This document shows, one piece after another, positions 46,626 to 58,194 of a DNA stretch of 64,000 bases; the first letter of the stretch is position 1; the number at the start of each line of letters is the position of its first letter. A program made the position numbers and the translations under genes. The DNA is from Seiridium cupressi (lineage: Eukaryota; Ascomycota; Sordariomycetes; Amphisphaeriales; Sporocadaceae). The notes under the pieces were generated by a model. The model did no database searches. It had not been told where the DNA came from and worked only from the letters and a program-made list of their open reading frames with translations. Location of the stretch: assembly GCA_036674765.1 (NCBI GenBank), contig JARVKI010000018.1, positions 124,001 through 188,000 on the forward strand. Reading direction: 5' to 3'.

Positions 46626-47329
46626 TTATCAATGTTTAATTCGCACTGCCGACTTTCTATACCAAACAACACCTTAGACGACACAAGACATTCACACTTG
46701 TCGAACATATTCCAGTTCGACTAGCTCGAGAACATTTGTGTTCTACGATGACCACGATATCGCAGCGGTTGTTTTGCGGGGGCTCATGCGTAGTCTTTCC
46801 CTTTCTACTTGAAAGACAGGGCATTTGGGAGTTGACCGGAGTCAAACTGGGTAATGTGCTTGCGCCGGAGATGCGCCACTACAGCACAGGACGCAGATTT
46901 ATTTTCTACTTATGTACAATTCGATACCCTGGGTTTCTTGGAGCCTGGTCACACACCCGAGCCTCGTTTCATTTGTACCTCTTGCGTCGATCTTCGACAT
47001 ATAAATAAACTGTCACGGTCCTATATGCTGGTGATTTGGTATATTGTTGTTGCACGAAGAAGAAAGGAGGAAACTAAGTTCTAGGCTAGTGTGACGACTT
47101 TTTGTAGGCGCCGTGCCCCTAGCGCCTTAGTGGCGTCTTGGTGCCGTGACATAAACCTACAAGCCAAGTTTAGCTTTCACTTGGCTGGCGTTGATCCGAA
47201 AGGACCCTTAATCAAATTCTCAGTAAAAGTAATTGAAACAAGCCGAGATTGTCCTTAAGCGACTTGCCGCAATCGGTCGCAATACAAAGCCACTAGATTA
47301 AAACGGTAAGCAGCCGTTTTCTACGCTTT
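46626..47329. other. Intergenic region left of the A+T island
   Basis: About 700 bp holding the 3' end of the preceding gene and the border of the A+T island. It contains a perfect 8-bp inverted repeat (listed) and a GGCGCC-rich segment at about 47105-47150, with a GTGCCGTG motif partly repeated. No gene was seen. Confidence 0.45.
47162..47186. repeat. Hairpin-forming inverted repeat
   Basis: AGCCAAGT at 47162-47169 pairs perfectly with ACTTGGCT at 47179-47186 across a 9-nt loop. It lies about 145 bp left of the A+T island. It could be a terminator hairpin or a relic of a mobile-element end; no matching copy was found on the other side of the island. Confidence 0.5.
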
Positions 47330-48235
47330 ATTCTTCTTTATTATTAATAATAAATATTAAAGGTTAGTTAAAAAAAGTGTAATTTATTTTAATAAATTAA
47401 TTATTAATATTATTTAAAAATTTAAAATTTTTATAAATTTTTTAATTAATTAAAAAAATATTAAAATTATATTTATAAATAATTTATTATTATTATTAAT
47501 AATTTTATTATTATATTAACATTTTTAAATAATTTTTTATTTATATTAATTTATAATTTATTTAAATAAAAATTATTTATATTTAAATTATTTTATTTTA
47601 TATAAAAACTTTTATATTTTAAAATTATTAAATTTAAATTTTTTTAATAAAAAATTAAATAAATATTAATTAAAATAATTTTAAATTTTTTTAATATTAT
47701 AATTTATTAATTTTTATATTTATTATTATATTAAAAAATTTTTAAATTTAATTTTTAATTTTATTAATTTATTTTAAAATTATAAATAATAAGTTAATAT
47801 TAATATTAATTTTTATAATTTTTATAATTATTATTTTTAATTTATATAATTATTTAAAAAATAAACGTTAATAAAAAATTATTTATATAAATATAATAAT
47901 AATAATTTAAAAATATAATAAAAAGTTTTTTTTATTAATTTAATTATTATAAATTAAATAATAATAAACCGGTTTTTTTACTTTTTTTATTAATTTTTAT
48001 AATATTAATTATTTTATTAATTTATAAATAAAAATTTAATAATAAAAATAATTTATTTAAATTATTATTTAAAATTTAAAATTTTATTATATAAATTTAT
48101 AATTAAATTTTAAAATTCTTTTATTATAATTAAAAAATTTATAATTTTTAACGGTAATTAATAAATAATTATTAAATAATTCGATTTTTTAAAAAATAAT
48201 TTATTTTATAAATAATATTAAATTTAAATTAAATC
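47330..48235. repeat. A+T island, RIP-like relic
   Basis: About 900 bp made almost entirely of A and T, with TpA and long ATT/AAT runs, sharply bounded by normal sequence. Only a handful of G or C remain, several in CpG context (AACGTT, ACCGGT, AACGGT, TTCGAT). This is the signature expected where repeat-induced point mutation has driven C:G to T:A in an old duplicated or mobile element. No ORF or repeat family can be recognised. Confidence 0.75.
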
Positions 48236-49084
48236 CAAAATCGAAGTTATTACCGTTATATTCGAAGTATTTAAGCAGCCCTACTTTAAAAGGTAGTTTC
48301 GGTCTTCCGGGGGATAATTTGCAACCTCGTAAAATTCCAGAGCTAACTAATTACCAGATTAGAATCCAAAGCAGAGTCGTGCGATAGAAGGCGCAGAGAG
48401 GCCCGTGGGTATACTTGCAGGCGGTGCTTGAGCTTGAATCAAGCATGCACTCACTATTCGGGGCTTCTCTCCTTAGAATCATACAATCCATCTAGTGTCG
48501 CCTGTGCTTAACCATCATGTTTTTCAAGGTGGCTGGCCTGTTCTGATGCGCGTGTGCTGCATTGTTGCATGAGTCTATCCATCTTTCGGGCGCGAACCTG
48601 CCTATGCCATAAATTCCCAGCAGGGCTTTTCAAATAGGTCACAGTCCTTTTGCTGACTTATGCAACATCAAGGTTGCGTTGAGGTGGTGTTCCCACCTTC
48701 TCCACAAGCTTTTAACCTTTACGCAAACCCACAAACCCACCCATGTCACCTGCACGATGCCAGATCTACCCGTCTTCGATCTCCACGATATGCTGGGATG
48801 GCAGCCACAGGATGGAGAACATGACTAATCGCCCGATTGAAAGCATCAATGGAACAAGCGTGCTGTTAACTTGTCGATAGTGGACGGGGTCTGAGATGGT
48901 CCAGCACAATGCGATTCGTGGCTGGGGGTCAATGACGTAGCTGGTCTGAGTCAACCCGTCATTACACCAGCCTAACCACCGGCACCAGGAATGTAGATAT
49001 AGTTCTCCATGTGCTACTTCGAGGCGCTTGATCGTGAACCGTTGAATACCATTGTCATTTCAAATTGTTGCCGCTCGTGGGCTC
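48236..49084. promoter_or_regulatory. Upstream region of the FAD oxidoreductase gene
   Basis: About 850 bp between the A+T island and the start at 49085. Base composition returns to normal within a few bases. The promoter must lie here; no specific element is identified. The ORF at 48766-48954 (-) is not convincing. Confidence 0.4.
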
Positions 49085-50959
49085 ATGGCTGGAAATTCAT
49101 TTGATCACGACATCGAACGAGAAAGCGCTGATCTCATGGCTCAAAACGGGCAGAACGGGCACAAGCCCACCGACGGGCGCAAGCGTGTTCTCGTTGTTGG
49201 TGCCGGTGCTGCTGGGTGAGTCGCAATGGGAAAACCCCTGGGATATTGTAAAAATGCTCACACGTTTCATAGCATGTCGACGGCATACCATCTTTCGCAG
49301 CATCCAGAGAAGTTTGACGTGACCCTCATTGATGCGGTTGATTATTGTGGAGGGCAGGCATTCTCCGTTCCTCTTGACAAGGAGCGATATGGTGCATCTT
49401 GGTTTAACCAAGGTGTTCAGGGTGGCTCGTATATATTCCACCACACGACCACCATGTTTGCGAGACAAGGGTATCACGCAGACCCCGTCAACCTCCACGT
49501 TTCGTTCGGCAAGGACGAGACTTTCTGGACGAACGTGTTCCCCACGAAACTTCTCGCAAAGCATCAAAGCGAAGTCAGACGGCTTCACAAACTGTTGAAG
49601 ATACTACGCTGGTTTGAGGTCTTCTTTGCCCTTCTACCGCTTCGTCTGGTCTTCAAGATGTTCTTGTTCTCGGAAGAGTTCACAAACTGCATCGCCCTCC
49701 CGATGACGGCGCTATTTCTCGGCACTGGAAATGCGACGCCTGAAGTCCCGACCATCATGTTCGAGCGTCTATGTACATCTCCGACGTATGGCATGTGGTA
49801 TCCGGTGGATCCTAATTCAGTTGTCCACAACAAGCCGCCCATGATTGTGTTCCCGAACTTCTCCGAGTTCTACGGTACTTGGAAGAAGGACCTGGAGTCG
49901 AGGGGAGTTACTGTCCGTCTGTCGACTGAGTTGACCGAGATCGTTCAGCGTAACAAGCGCGGCGTGATAGTCAGACTCAAGCCCAGAACTCCTGCGCCGG
50001 ATGGTCATAACCCTCTAGGCGGAGATCAAGATTCACCTACAGGCGAGGAATTTTATGACGAAATCGTCCTGTGTTGCTTGGCAGATACGGCTAAGCAGGT
50101 GCTCGGGAGGACGGCAACGTGGAAAGAGAAGCGCGTGCTGGGTTCTGCCAAGTTCAGCGACGATATCACCATCACCCACAACGACTCCGACTACATGAAG
50201 AAGCATTATGAGAATTTCTATCGCGAAGATCTCGCCGTCTCCAACACCAATGGCGTAGATCAAACCTCGCGGCTCAATTCCGCTGTCCAAGATTTCCGAC
50301 CAATGTATTACATCAAGATGTACCCAGAGGACCAGACCAAGCTGGAGATGTGTTTCGACACGACCAACTACCAAGGTCAATTCCCGGAGAATGTTCCTTT
50401 TGAGCAGCACGTCTTCCAGACCATTTACCTGAACAAGGACCGCGATAGGAAGTTGTGGCCCGAAGGCGAGATTCGCGAGGACAAGATTATCCGCAAGGAT
50501 TGGTGGCATCAGCTCTGCCACAGCTGGACACACTACGTCTTCGTCATTCCTTGGATCATGTTCCTCCAGGCCAAGAACCACACGCGATTTGCTGCCTCGT
50601 GGACACTCGTCAACGCGCACGAGATCGCCATCATGTCAGGAATCGCCGCCGCTGTTGATTTAGGAGCCGAATACCCTGAGGATCTCGAGAACGACAAGTT
50701 CGCTCTCCTATGCTTCCGGCTGTATTACCTTGTTGCATATGGGAAATGGTATCGTCGCAAGTACACAAAAGGCAAGAAGGCGCCGACCAGCCAGAAGGCC
50801 AAGGACGGGGCCTCCTGGGCTACCGGCCTGTATGGTAGCGTCTACCAAGGGCCCGGAGTTGCGAAAGAGGAGAGACAGACATGGAAGGAAGAAATGAAGA
50901 AGGGCACTAGCACGGCGAACCTTGCCGACGGTAATGCCCCCGGCCGGAGCCAGCCTTAA
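49085..50959 (+). CDS. FAD/NAD(P)-binding oxidoreductase
   Basis: Exons 49085-49215 and 49273-50959 encode 605 residues. The dinucleotide-binding motif RVLVVGAGAAGMSTAYHLS (GxGxxG at residues 39-44) is completed only after splicing the 57-nt intron, and is followed by VTLIDAVDYCGGQAFS, the strand-turn that binds the FAD ribose. The body has the two-domain layout of amine-oxidase-like flavoproteins, with a substrate-domain region (GNATPEVPTIMFERL, SPTYGMWYPV) and a late FAD motif region (VNAHEIAIMSGIAAAVDLGA). A hydrophobic stretch (WFEVFFALLPLRLVFKMFLF) could associate with membrane. The C-terminus is Lys-rich and disordered. Substrate is unknown. It lies between the A+T island and the serine hydrolase gene, both in the same direction. 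Confidence 0.85.
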
Positions 50960-51486
50960 TCTCCCAGAGTTGCTCAAATGTGCGGAGTAATTGGCTGTGG
51001 TCCATACATATGCAGTACAATTCGACATGAACACTGCTATGAAGGCCTCTGTTCCTAGCTAATGCTTGAAGGCGCTGGTGAAAATCAGTCATCATGCCCT
51101 GTACTGTACGTCTCCGTATCATATCATAATTCTTAATTACTTTTATTCGCAAGCCTGGCGCTACTGATCACTTGTGTCTACCACCCGCTCGGGATAGACT
51201 GGGCTATCATTCCCTTGTTGGTGTGTGAGCCGGCTCACGGGAATAATAGAATGAATGATAACAAAACATACATCGTATTGGGTTCAGAACGCCTGGGTGC
51301 GGGGAGATCACCAGTGTCATTACCATGTTGGGGCTAGTTTAGTGGATATAAGTCCCCAACTGTGCATCTTGTGAGTCTTACCAGATCCTCCGTCGGGCTG
51401 CCAGATACATAAGCGAAACAACTACTTCTTGGCTCATCTACGCATTTTCGTTTTGGATTTTTTGCTTTAACTATGTCGCGGTACTG
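50960..51486. other. Intergenic region between oxidoreductase and serine hydrolase genes
   Basis: About 530 bp holding the terminator of the first and promoter of the second gene. A palindromic GAGCCGGCTC occurs at about 51227-51236. No gene was seen. Confidence 0.45.
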
Positions 51487-53589
51487 ATGGCAAATTTGAA
51501 AATCCCTGTATATCGAACGCCTAGACGCGCCAGGCCGGGAGTTTCTTCGAAAAAGCTCCCGGTCTTGCTCTTGGTTATAGTGTTTTTCTTAGTCGTCAAC
51601 CTCCTCAACTTTCTCCACATTATTTCCCTGAGGTCAATAGGGAGGTGGATTTTCAAGGGTACCGATGGCGACGGAGTTTCCTCCGACAGCAACAACTTTC
51701 GCTGGAACGATGTCGAACCAAGCACATCACTGAATTACACGCCGTGTTTCGGATCGTTCCAATGCGCGCGACTGTCCGTCCCTCTGAATTGGAATGCCAC
51801 AGTCCAAGAGCAGGAATCGGGACCGAGGGCGGCTGTTGCGGTGATCAAGTTACCAGCCAAGGTGCCCGTGACGGATCCTCGTTACGGCAGGCCCGTGGTT
51901 GTCAACCCCGGAGGGCCGGGCGAGTCGGGAGTCTATCAAGTCGCCGTTGACGGGAAGTATATCCAGACTATCGTGGATAGTCCCGTGGCGCCAGAGACCG
52001 CCAGTTCGAGTAACGACAGCAAGTATTTCGATGTCATCTCCTTTGACCCCAGGGGCGTGAACAACACTACCCCGAAGCTTCACTGTTTCCCCGACGCGTT
52101 CAACCAGCAGGCGTGGCTGCTTCGGTACCTCGACTTTGGTCTTCTGTGGACGAGCGACAGCATAATCGGGTATGAATGGGCCCGCGCTTCTGCTCTGGGC
52201 GCGAGCTGTGCTCGGGAGGAGGCTGATGGCGGCATTCTTCGTTATGCGAACACCGCCCAGGTCGTCGAGGACATGGTGGGGATTATCGAGAAGGAGGGCG
52301 AGTGGAGGGCAGCAGAATCGGAGAGACTGGTTGCAAGTCTGGGTATCAATGACCGCAGTCTCAGAAATGAGATTGCAGAGCGCACGGCTTATCGAGCAGG
52401 TGAGGAAAAGATGCAGTATTGGGGCAAGAGCTACGGAACCATCATCGGCTCGACCTTCGCTGCTCTGCACCCGGACCGAGTCCAGAGATTGATTCTCGAC
52501 GGCGTCGTCGACCCCGCGGATCACTACTCTGGCGGCTGGCTCACGCAACTCCTGGACTCGGACAAGATTGTCACCAGCTACAGCGAATACTGCTTCCGAG
52601 CCGGGCCGGACAAATGCCCGCTCTACACCGGCTTCTCCGGCGCTGATGTCGAGGCTCGGTTCACCTCTATCATGCTCTCGCTCAAGAGGAGTCCCATCCC
52701 CATTACCCTCCCGCCTTCCAGCGTCGAGCACGCGGGCCCGGAGCTGATCACGTACGGCGATGCGCACCTGTACCTGCTGAGTTCGTTGTACTTCACATAT
52801 TCCTCAGCAGAGCTATTCTGGGACATGCTACTCGCATTCGAGAGCAGAAACACGACATCGCCGACGCTGATGGATCTAGCAGCGGGCAAGCAATCCAGGC
52901 TGAGCCCATCCCAGTGCCGCAACGAAGACGCCAACCCGCCCTATCCCTGCGTACCGTACAACTCCGGACTGGGGCCGAACCAAGCCATCGGATGCATGGA
53001 TATTGGCGGCACCACTGATTTGACCCTGGAGAGCTATAAGGAGTACGTGGCCGTGCTGGAGGCGCAGAGTCGCTGGATCAGTCCCAACTGGGCGCGCAAC
53101 AAGCTGGGATGCCTGGGGTACGCCGTGCAGCCGGCTTGGAGGCCAAATCTGACGTTCGGGACCCAGGAGTGGCAGAATACTTCCCATCCTCTACTGATAA
53201 TCGGCAATTCGCACGATCCGGTGACGCCCCTCAGAAATGCGCACAGGGTGTCCACCTTGTTCCCTGGGAGTGTGGTACTGCACCAGGAGTTCGAGGGGCA
53301 CTGCTCGCAGTCCAACCCGTCCATCTGCACGGCTCGCGTCGTCCGGGAGTACTTCCAGACTGGCAGATTGCCTCGGGAGGGCAGTACGTGTGAACCCGAT
53401 ATCAAACCATTTGTGGGATGCGTCAAGGAACACGGCTGCAGCTTCGAGAAAGCTGAAGAGAAGGATTTATGGGAGAGCCTGATGGAGCTAGCCGACCCCT
53501 TTAAATTGAGAAAAAAAGACGTTGCTGCAGAAGGGTCGCACGTGGAGGCGTGGCATCAGCTCATCGGGCATAGAGGATTGCACCTTTAG
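51487..53589 (+). CDS. Membrane-anchored alpha/beta-hydrolase, tripeptidyl-aminopeptidase (S33) type
   Basis: Single exon, 700 residues. A basic N-terminus is followed by a signal anchor (LPVLLLVIVFFLVVNLLNFL, residues ~24-46), so the catalytic domain should be lumenal or extracellular. The S33/TAP pattern is clear: SLNYTPCFGSFQCARLSVPL, VNPGGPGESGV (oxyanion region), YFDVISFDPRGVNNTTP, nucleophile elbow GKSYGT with Ser at ~315, LILDGVVDPADH, and the C-terminal TAP-like domain with Asp ~577 in NSHDPVTPLRNA and His ~605 in FEGHCSQ. Paired cysteines fit a secreted fold. Members remove N-terminal tripeptides or hydrolyse esters; the substrate here is unknown. Its stop is 54 bp from the stop of the convergent RGS-LOV gene. 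Confidence 0.9.
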   Translation: MANLKIPVYRTPRRARPGVSSKKLPVLLLVIVFFLVVNLLNFLHIISLRSIGRWIFKGTDGDGVSSDSNNFRWNDVEPSTSLNYTPCFGSFQCARLSVPLNWNATVQEQESGPRAAVAVIKLPAKVPVTDPRYGRPVVVNPGGPGESGVYQVAVDGKYIQTIVDSPVAPETASSSNDSKYFDVISFDPRGVNNTTPKLHCFPDAFNQQAWLLRYLDFGLLWTSDSIIGYEWARASALGASCAREEADGGILRYANTAQVVEDMVGIIEKEGEWRAAESERLVASLGINDRSLRNEIAERTAYRAGEEKMQYWGKSYGTIIGSTFAALHPDRVQRLILDGVVDPADHYSGGWLTQLLDSDKIVTSYSEYCFRAGPDKCPLYTGFSGADVEARFTSIMLSLKRSPIPITLPPSSVEHAGPELITYGDAHLYLLSSLYFTYSSAELFWDMLLAFESRNTTSPTLMDLAAGKQSRLSPSQCRNEDANPPYPCVPYNSGLGPNQAIGCMDIGGTTDLTLESYKEYVAVLEAQSRWISPNWARNKLGCLGYAVQPAWRPNLTFGTQEWQNTSHPLLIIGNSHDPVTPLRNAHRVSTLFPGSVVLHQEFEGHCSQSNPSICTARVVREYFQTGRLPREGSTCEPDIKPFVGCVKEHGCSFEKAEEKDLWESLMELADPFKLRKKDVAAEGSHVEAWHQLIGHRGLHL

Positions 53590-53643
53590 CGACAAGTGTG
53601 CGCTCCCATAACTTTCTTCAGAGGCTGGGACATTATGTTGGCT

Positions 53644-56588
53644 TTAAATATCTATCTCCGGTCCCATCATAGATGCCAGCGTGATCACGACCCAGTGTAC
53701 CGTCCCGTGTTCGTTTTTCAGCGGTGTCCAATGCGTCATGAAGTTCTCGTCGCCCCTGAAGACGACACTTCGCCGCGTCTGCATTCGGACGCCGATACTG
53801 ATGGGAAAGCCCGACTTGATCGCCTTCTTGACCGGAGTCTTCACGTCTGGCTGATTTGGACCCAGCTGATGCGATTTGAAGAAACGGAAAACGTCTTGGC
53901 CAGGTATCGGCTGCCCACCCCCAACTCCTCCTCCCAGGCCCACGGAAACAAGTGTCTCGGTCACTCCAGAGGAGTAGAACTTGATGACAAATGTATCGGC
54001 GCGTACGACCAGGTATTTAGAGTATGCACTGTAGAACTCTTTGATCTGGGTTTTCATGTCTCGGCCGCCCATCCGGTCGAGCACCTGTTGCTCCAATCCA
54101 GTCTGTGCATTGGGGACCGGCGGTGGATTTTGCTTGTCACCGCGGAAGACCCTGAGAAAAGACTTTCGTCCAGACTTCTGTTGGGCGTTTCTTTTGTCTT
54201 GTTCCTGTCGTTTCGGTTCTTCTGTGGGTTCAACGTGCGACGCCGACAGCACTCTCATTACGTCGGTGTTGGAATGAATCGTTGTTGAGCAATTGATCTG
54301 TCCACCCATGAAGAAGACAACTTTGCCCGTTTCGTCACGGAGAGGTGCTACTGGCAGTTAGCAGCAGTACTGCAATCTAGGCTAAGAAAAGCCAACTGGC
54401 TTACCAAGGTATAACAGGTTCCAGAACGGGGCACCCGTTTTTTTGTAGTTGAGCAACAGCTCGACTGTCTCGCGCTCCTCCTTGATGGCCTCTTTTACAC
54501 GACGGATGGCTGTACGATCGGTTTGAGGACCTTGTAGGAACCGACAATTTCGCGGTATTACCTCGGTTCGAGTATAGCCGGTGACTTGGACGAACCCGTC
54601 CGAGGCGAACGCAATTGGATTATCGGCTTGCCTGAAGCCAGAGTCTTAGTCAGCCATTCTCCCTGTTCATGACAATGGGACACTTACGTTGGGTTAGAAA
54701 AGCAAAAACAGTCACCCAATCCCTGATATTGATGCCGATCATTCGTCAAGGATTTGGCGGTTTCCATTGCCATCTGGTAGCGGACGAACCGTGGGTATAT
54801 ATCATCGAAGATCAACTGCTCAATTCTATCCTGCATATCATTGAATAGTGATTCCATAGACGGCAATGTGTCTACAACCAATGCTTTCATATCGCCGTGA
54901 ACCTCTTCCAAGATGTCGCCGGGTACGTTTACTTGGCTTGACGACTCGTTTGATATGAAAGTTTTGTGTATAGAAGCCAGTGCACCTGCCAAAGTGTTGA
55001 CCGTTGTACGATACTGCTGGACCTATACAAGGGATTAGTGACTATCCAAACTATGATACCGGCATTAAAGTTTGCGCAACAAACCTTGGTCAGAAACTCT
55101 ACGTTCTCACTGCAGACCTGACTCTCGCAATATTTGAGCAGCTGATGGGATGTAGCTGGGTTGTGTAAAACGACTTGGAAGATGCCCTGGCTGAAGAAAT
55201 CGACGGGTTGATTAGACCCTTCACTTATTCGCGAACTGTAATGGCTAGGCTCGGAGCTACCTTGAGCACTACCTGTTTGCTTCTCCTTTGATGACCTCGA
55301 GCGGTCCATGACGACGCCCGAGTCGTTCTTTCTTGCGTAAACGTCATGATACATCCGCGACTGGCCAGTATCCACTTTGTAATTTGCTGATCGCTGCGAT
55401 GAAAAGTTGGGGGTTTTCCCTTTCGATTGAGACCTCTCAGCACTCTCGTATCTTTCGATTCGATTGAGTGCTGGTGTTCTTATTTCTTTCAGGCTCTCCT
55501 CCATTAAAGGTGATCTGGGACTGCTGGATGAGCCTGGACGAGTACTTTGACCTTGACCATATGGCGAATCTGTTCGCGGACTGGAGTGACCCCTCACGCG
55601 GATGACTGTAGGCGGTCTATCAGTAGATCCCGCTGAGCTTGCCGCTTCATCCACATGATAAGATCCATATGCCCGTAAAGCCGTCACTGCTCCAGGAAGG
55701 AAGCTATCGGAACTAGCATCTGTTTCGGAATCATCAATAATGTATCGCCGTGCTCGCGTGATTGGCGGAGGTGTGGCCGAGCCTCCCTCTTCTGGCGACC
55801 TAACTCGAGTAATGCGAATGCTTCGTGCCTCATCTGTCGGTCCTTTCTGAGTTGAGGGGAAATCTCTATTCGGGAAAGGGGCTCGTCCTCCCGAATCGTA
55901 ATCTTCTTCCAGATCGCCTTCGGACAAGGTCCTCTCTGCTGCCCCGGGATCTTCCTGGGGTGACTTCCATCCTCGGGTGAACCCTTTGTCGTTTGACTTG
56001 CTATCCGTCACGATCTTCCGAGCTGCCTCAATCTCGTCTCTATATTCCCGTTTCAAAGGCAGATTTTCCGGGGCTGGTCTGCGCTCGTATTGATCTGGCA
56101 ACGGCCAGAAGACCTCCTTGTCTGGGTCGGGCGAACCGCTGTGAGCTGTGTCAGGTACCTTGGTTCTCTTTGACATTGGAAGATATACCATACAGGGTAT
56201 CCGTCTCAATTGGAGGGATCTCAAAAGGCAGTGTACGTGGGTGCTGTAGGGCACGATTGCTTCCCCCTCGTGACGATACACCTTGGCCTGCGAAAAAGGG
56301 GTTGGGCGGCCCGTCACGAGAGCCCAATCGTGTAAGTGATCCCATTTTAGGCTTTTCTGGGATTTGGTGGTAGCTTGCGCGGGAGTCGTCACTAAAATTG
56401 CGGCTACCTTGAGAATGCCCTATGAGAGCACCAGCCGCTTCGATTGCAGAGTTATATCGTCCGGGTCGATGAGGTCGTAGGATCTCGTCAACGTCAATGC
56501 CCGACTGAGTTCGATGAGCATGGGTGTGGGGACGACGGGAGCTGGACTGGGAATTGGTGGCATAAGTGTCGTTCAATTTGGACTCCAT
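53644..56588 (-). CDS. RGS-LOV blue-light photoreceptor
   Basis: Five exons (56588-56159, 56094-55085, 55022-54688, 54631-54405, 54347-53644) give 901 residues. About 400 N-terminal residues are disordered. An RGS domain follows (VLHNPATSHQLLKYCESQVC, SENVEFLTKVQQYRTTV, IFDDIYPRFVRYQM), then a LOV domain: NPIAFASDGFVQVTGYTRTE, the flavin-adduct motif RNCRFLQG with Cys ~621, ETVELLLNYKKTGAPFWNLL, and FFMGGQINCS with the signalling Gln. A C-terminal ~200-residue region with basic stretches (KSGRKSFLRVFRGDK) matches the layout RGS-LOV-DUF described for Botrytis BcLOV4, whose light-activated form binds anionic membrane lipids. RGS domains speed GTP hydrolysis on G-alpha. The first intron (56095-56158) is needed to bridge two frames. 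The protein is longer than BcLOV4 because of its N-terminus. Confidence 0.88.
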
Positions 56589-58194
56589 GGCAGTGCAAGA
56601 CCGGAGACGACGCCAATACTCATGGTCCTGCGGGGAGGCTGAACTATAATACGCCCAAGTCTGAACATAAGAGCCACACAATCCCTAAAGACTGCGTCGA
56701 GGGGAATGACTAACAAAGTCCACCAGCAGGCAAATTCACTTCTCTGCTCTCAAACAAAGCATGTGAACGGCTCGGTGCTCACTCGACCCAGTGGACATCA
56801 ATTCGGCACTAAGGATGCGCGCGGATCCTCTACTCACGATGACGTTTAGACGGAGGTGAAGCCGGCATTGCACTGAAGCCCATAGCCTAGCCCAGGCTTT
56901 ATTCTTATTAGTCCACCAAGAACCGGGCAACAAAAGTCGAGCAAACCAGGAGATGTACAGAGAGACGCCCCGCAAACTTTTGCTTGAACCGATGGGCTGG
57001 GTGGGCCGACGTCAACGGTCCCTAGCCTGTCTGACTGCGAATCGATCGGCTGCCACGCGCGCCGATGCAAGTTCGTTCCAAATTAAGGTTTGTTAGGGCC
57101 CAAAGGAACGTGGTCGATGACACGCAGATACACGATGCTAAGCACGTTGCACGCGTACCTGCCATCGTGCAGCAAAATTTGGACTAATAAGGAGCTGCTG
57201 AAGCAACCTGCAAAAAACTGAGTTGTTGTAGCAAGTGGGCGCTGGCATGCTGCCAGGCCATAGCCAATCGCATCCATCTCCAGTAACTCCCAAGGTTTTC
57301 CATACTGAACCCAATACCTATTCAACTTCTGAGCCACAGGAACCAAAAGTTCCTGGCTAAAGCTTGCTATATTGATTGGCGAAGCCGATTCTGCCATCCA
57401 TAGTGGTTGAGCTTTGTTTTATGTTAGCTATCAGTTGGCCAATCCATCAGTGGCATTCTCCTTGTGATTCTAGGCTTGATTTCAGAGCATGGATTCACAA
57501 CCTTGCGAATTTTCCACACTGAGGAATCCAAAATAGATGCCGAGCTCCTAATGACGGCTAATGGGCACACAGACAATATGTTCACATATATTGCGGGGAA
57601 TTCATCAACTTTATTGCAATTTGCCAAGCCGGTTGATTAACACTACACGAATCCAAACGGTCTGCCGAAAGCTGGTCAATCAGCCTGCATTATGGAACTC
57701 TGCAATGGAGCATCCGTATATGGATCAATCCGGGCACATGTGAACACAGCCAAGGCGGAGACGTAAAGAACTAAACAACTGTGCTTCTGGGTATGATGTT
57801 GGCAGAAGAATGTCTTGTGGGATTTTTCGAGATTCAAAGCTCTGATCAGACAGTATCTATCCAACATGAGATCTTGGAGCAATGTTTCAATGCTATTCTT
57901 AGCATGTCGCTAACTCGTCCAAACGCCGGCCGGCTTCACGCCGAGCGTTAAATTCCATCTGGATGTTGTTTTCGGCATTAAAGTTGTGAACCCTCCCGGG
58001 ACGCCGTTGAGCAAATCAGATACTTCGAGACAACCCACAATCGGAACTGCTATCGCTTTAAATGGCAGCTATCTGTGGATGATGATTGGTATACCCTGAC
58101 ATCAACCCATCATGATCTTGATGAAAGACTAATAGCCTTAATGGTAGACCTCGATGCGTAGTAGCTAGCGATTTATATGCTACATGAATTATAG
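56589..58194. other. Intergenic region, no convincing gene
   Basis: About 1.6 kb. The left part is the likely promoter of the RGS-LOV gene. The ORF at 57083-57397 (-, 104 codons, MAESASPINIASF) looks slightly protein-like but has no codon bias, domain or splice context. Confidence 0.4.

Noticed and set aside
40918..56588. Secondary-metabolite gene cluster (decarboxylase, oxidoreductase, hydrolase)
   Set aside because: No polyketide synthase, peptide synthetase, terpene cyclase or pathway regulator is present, and the genes are widely spaced with unrelated genes between.
57083..57397. 104-codon ORF (MAESASPINIASF) on the minus strand
   Set aside because: Composition is protein-like but there is no codon bias, motif or supporting context.
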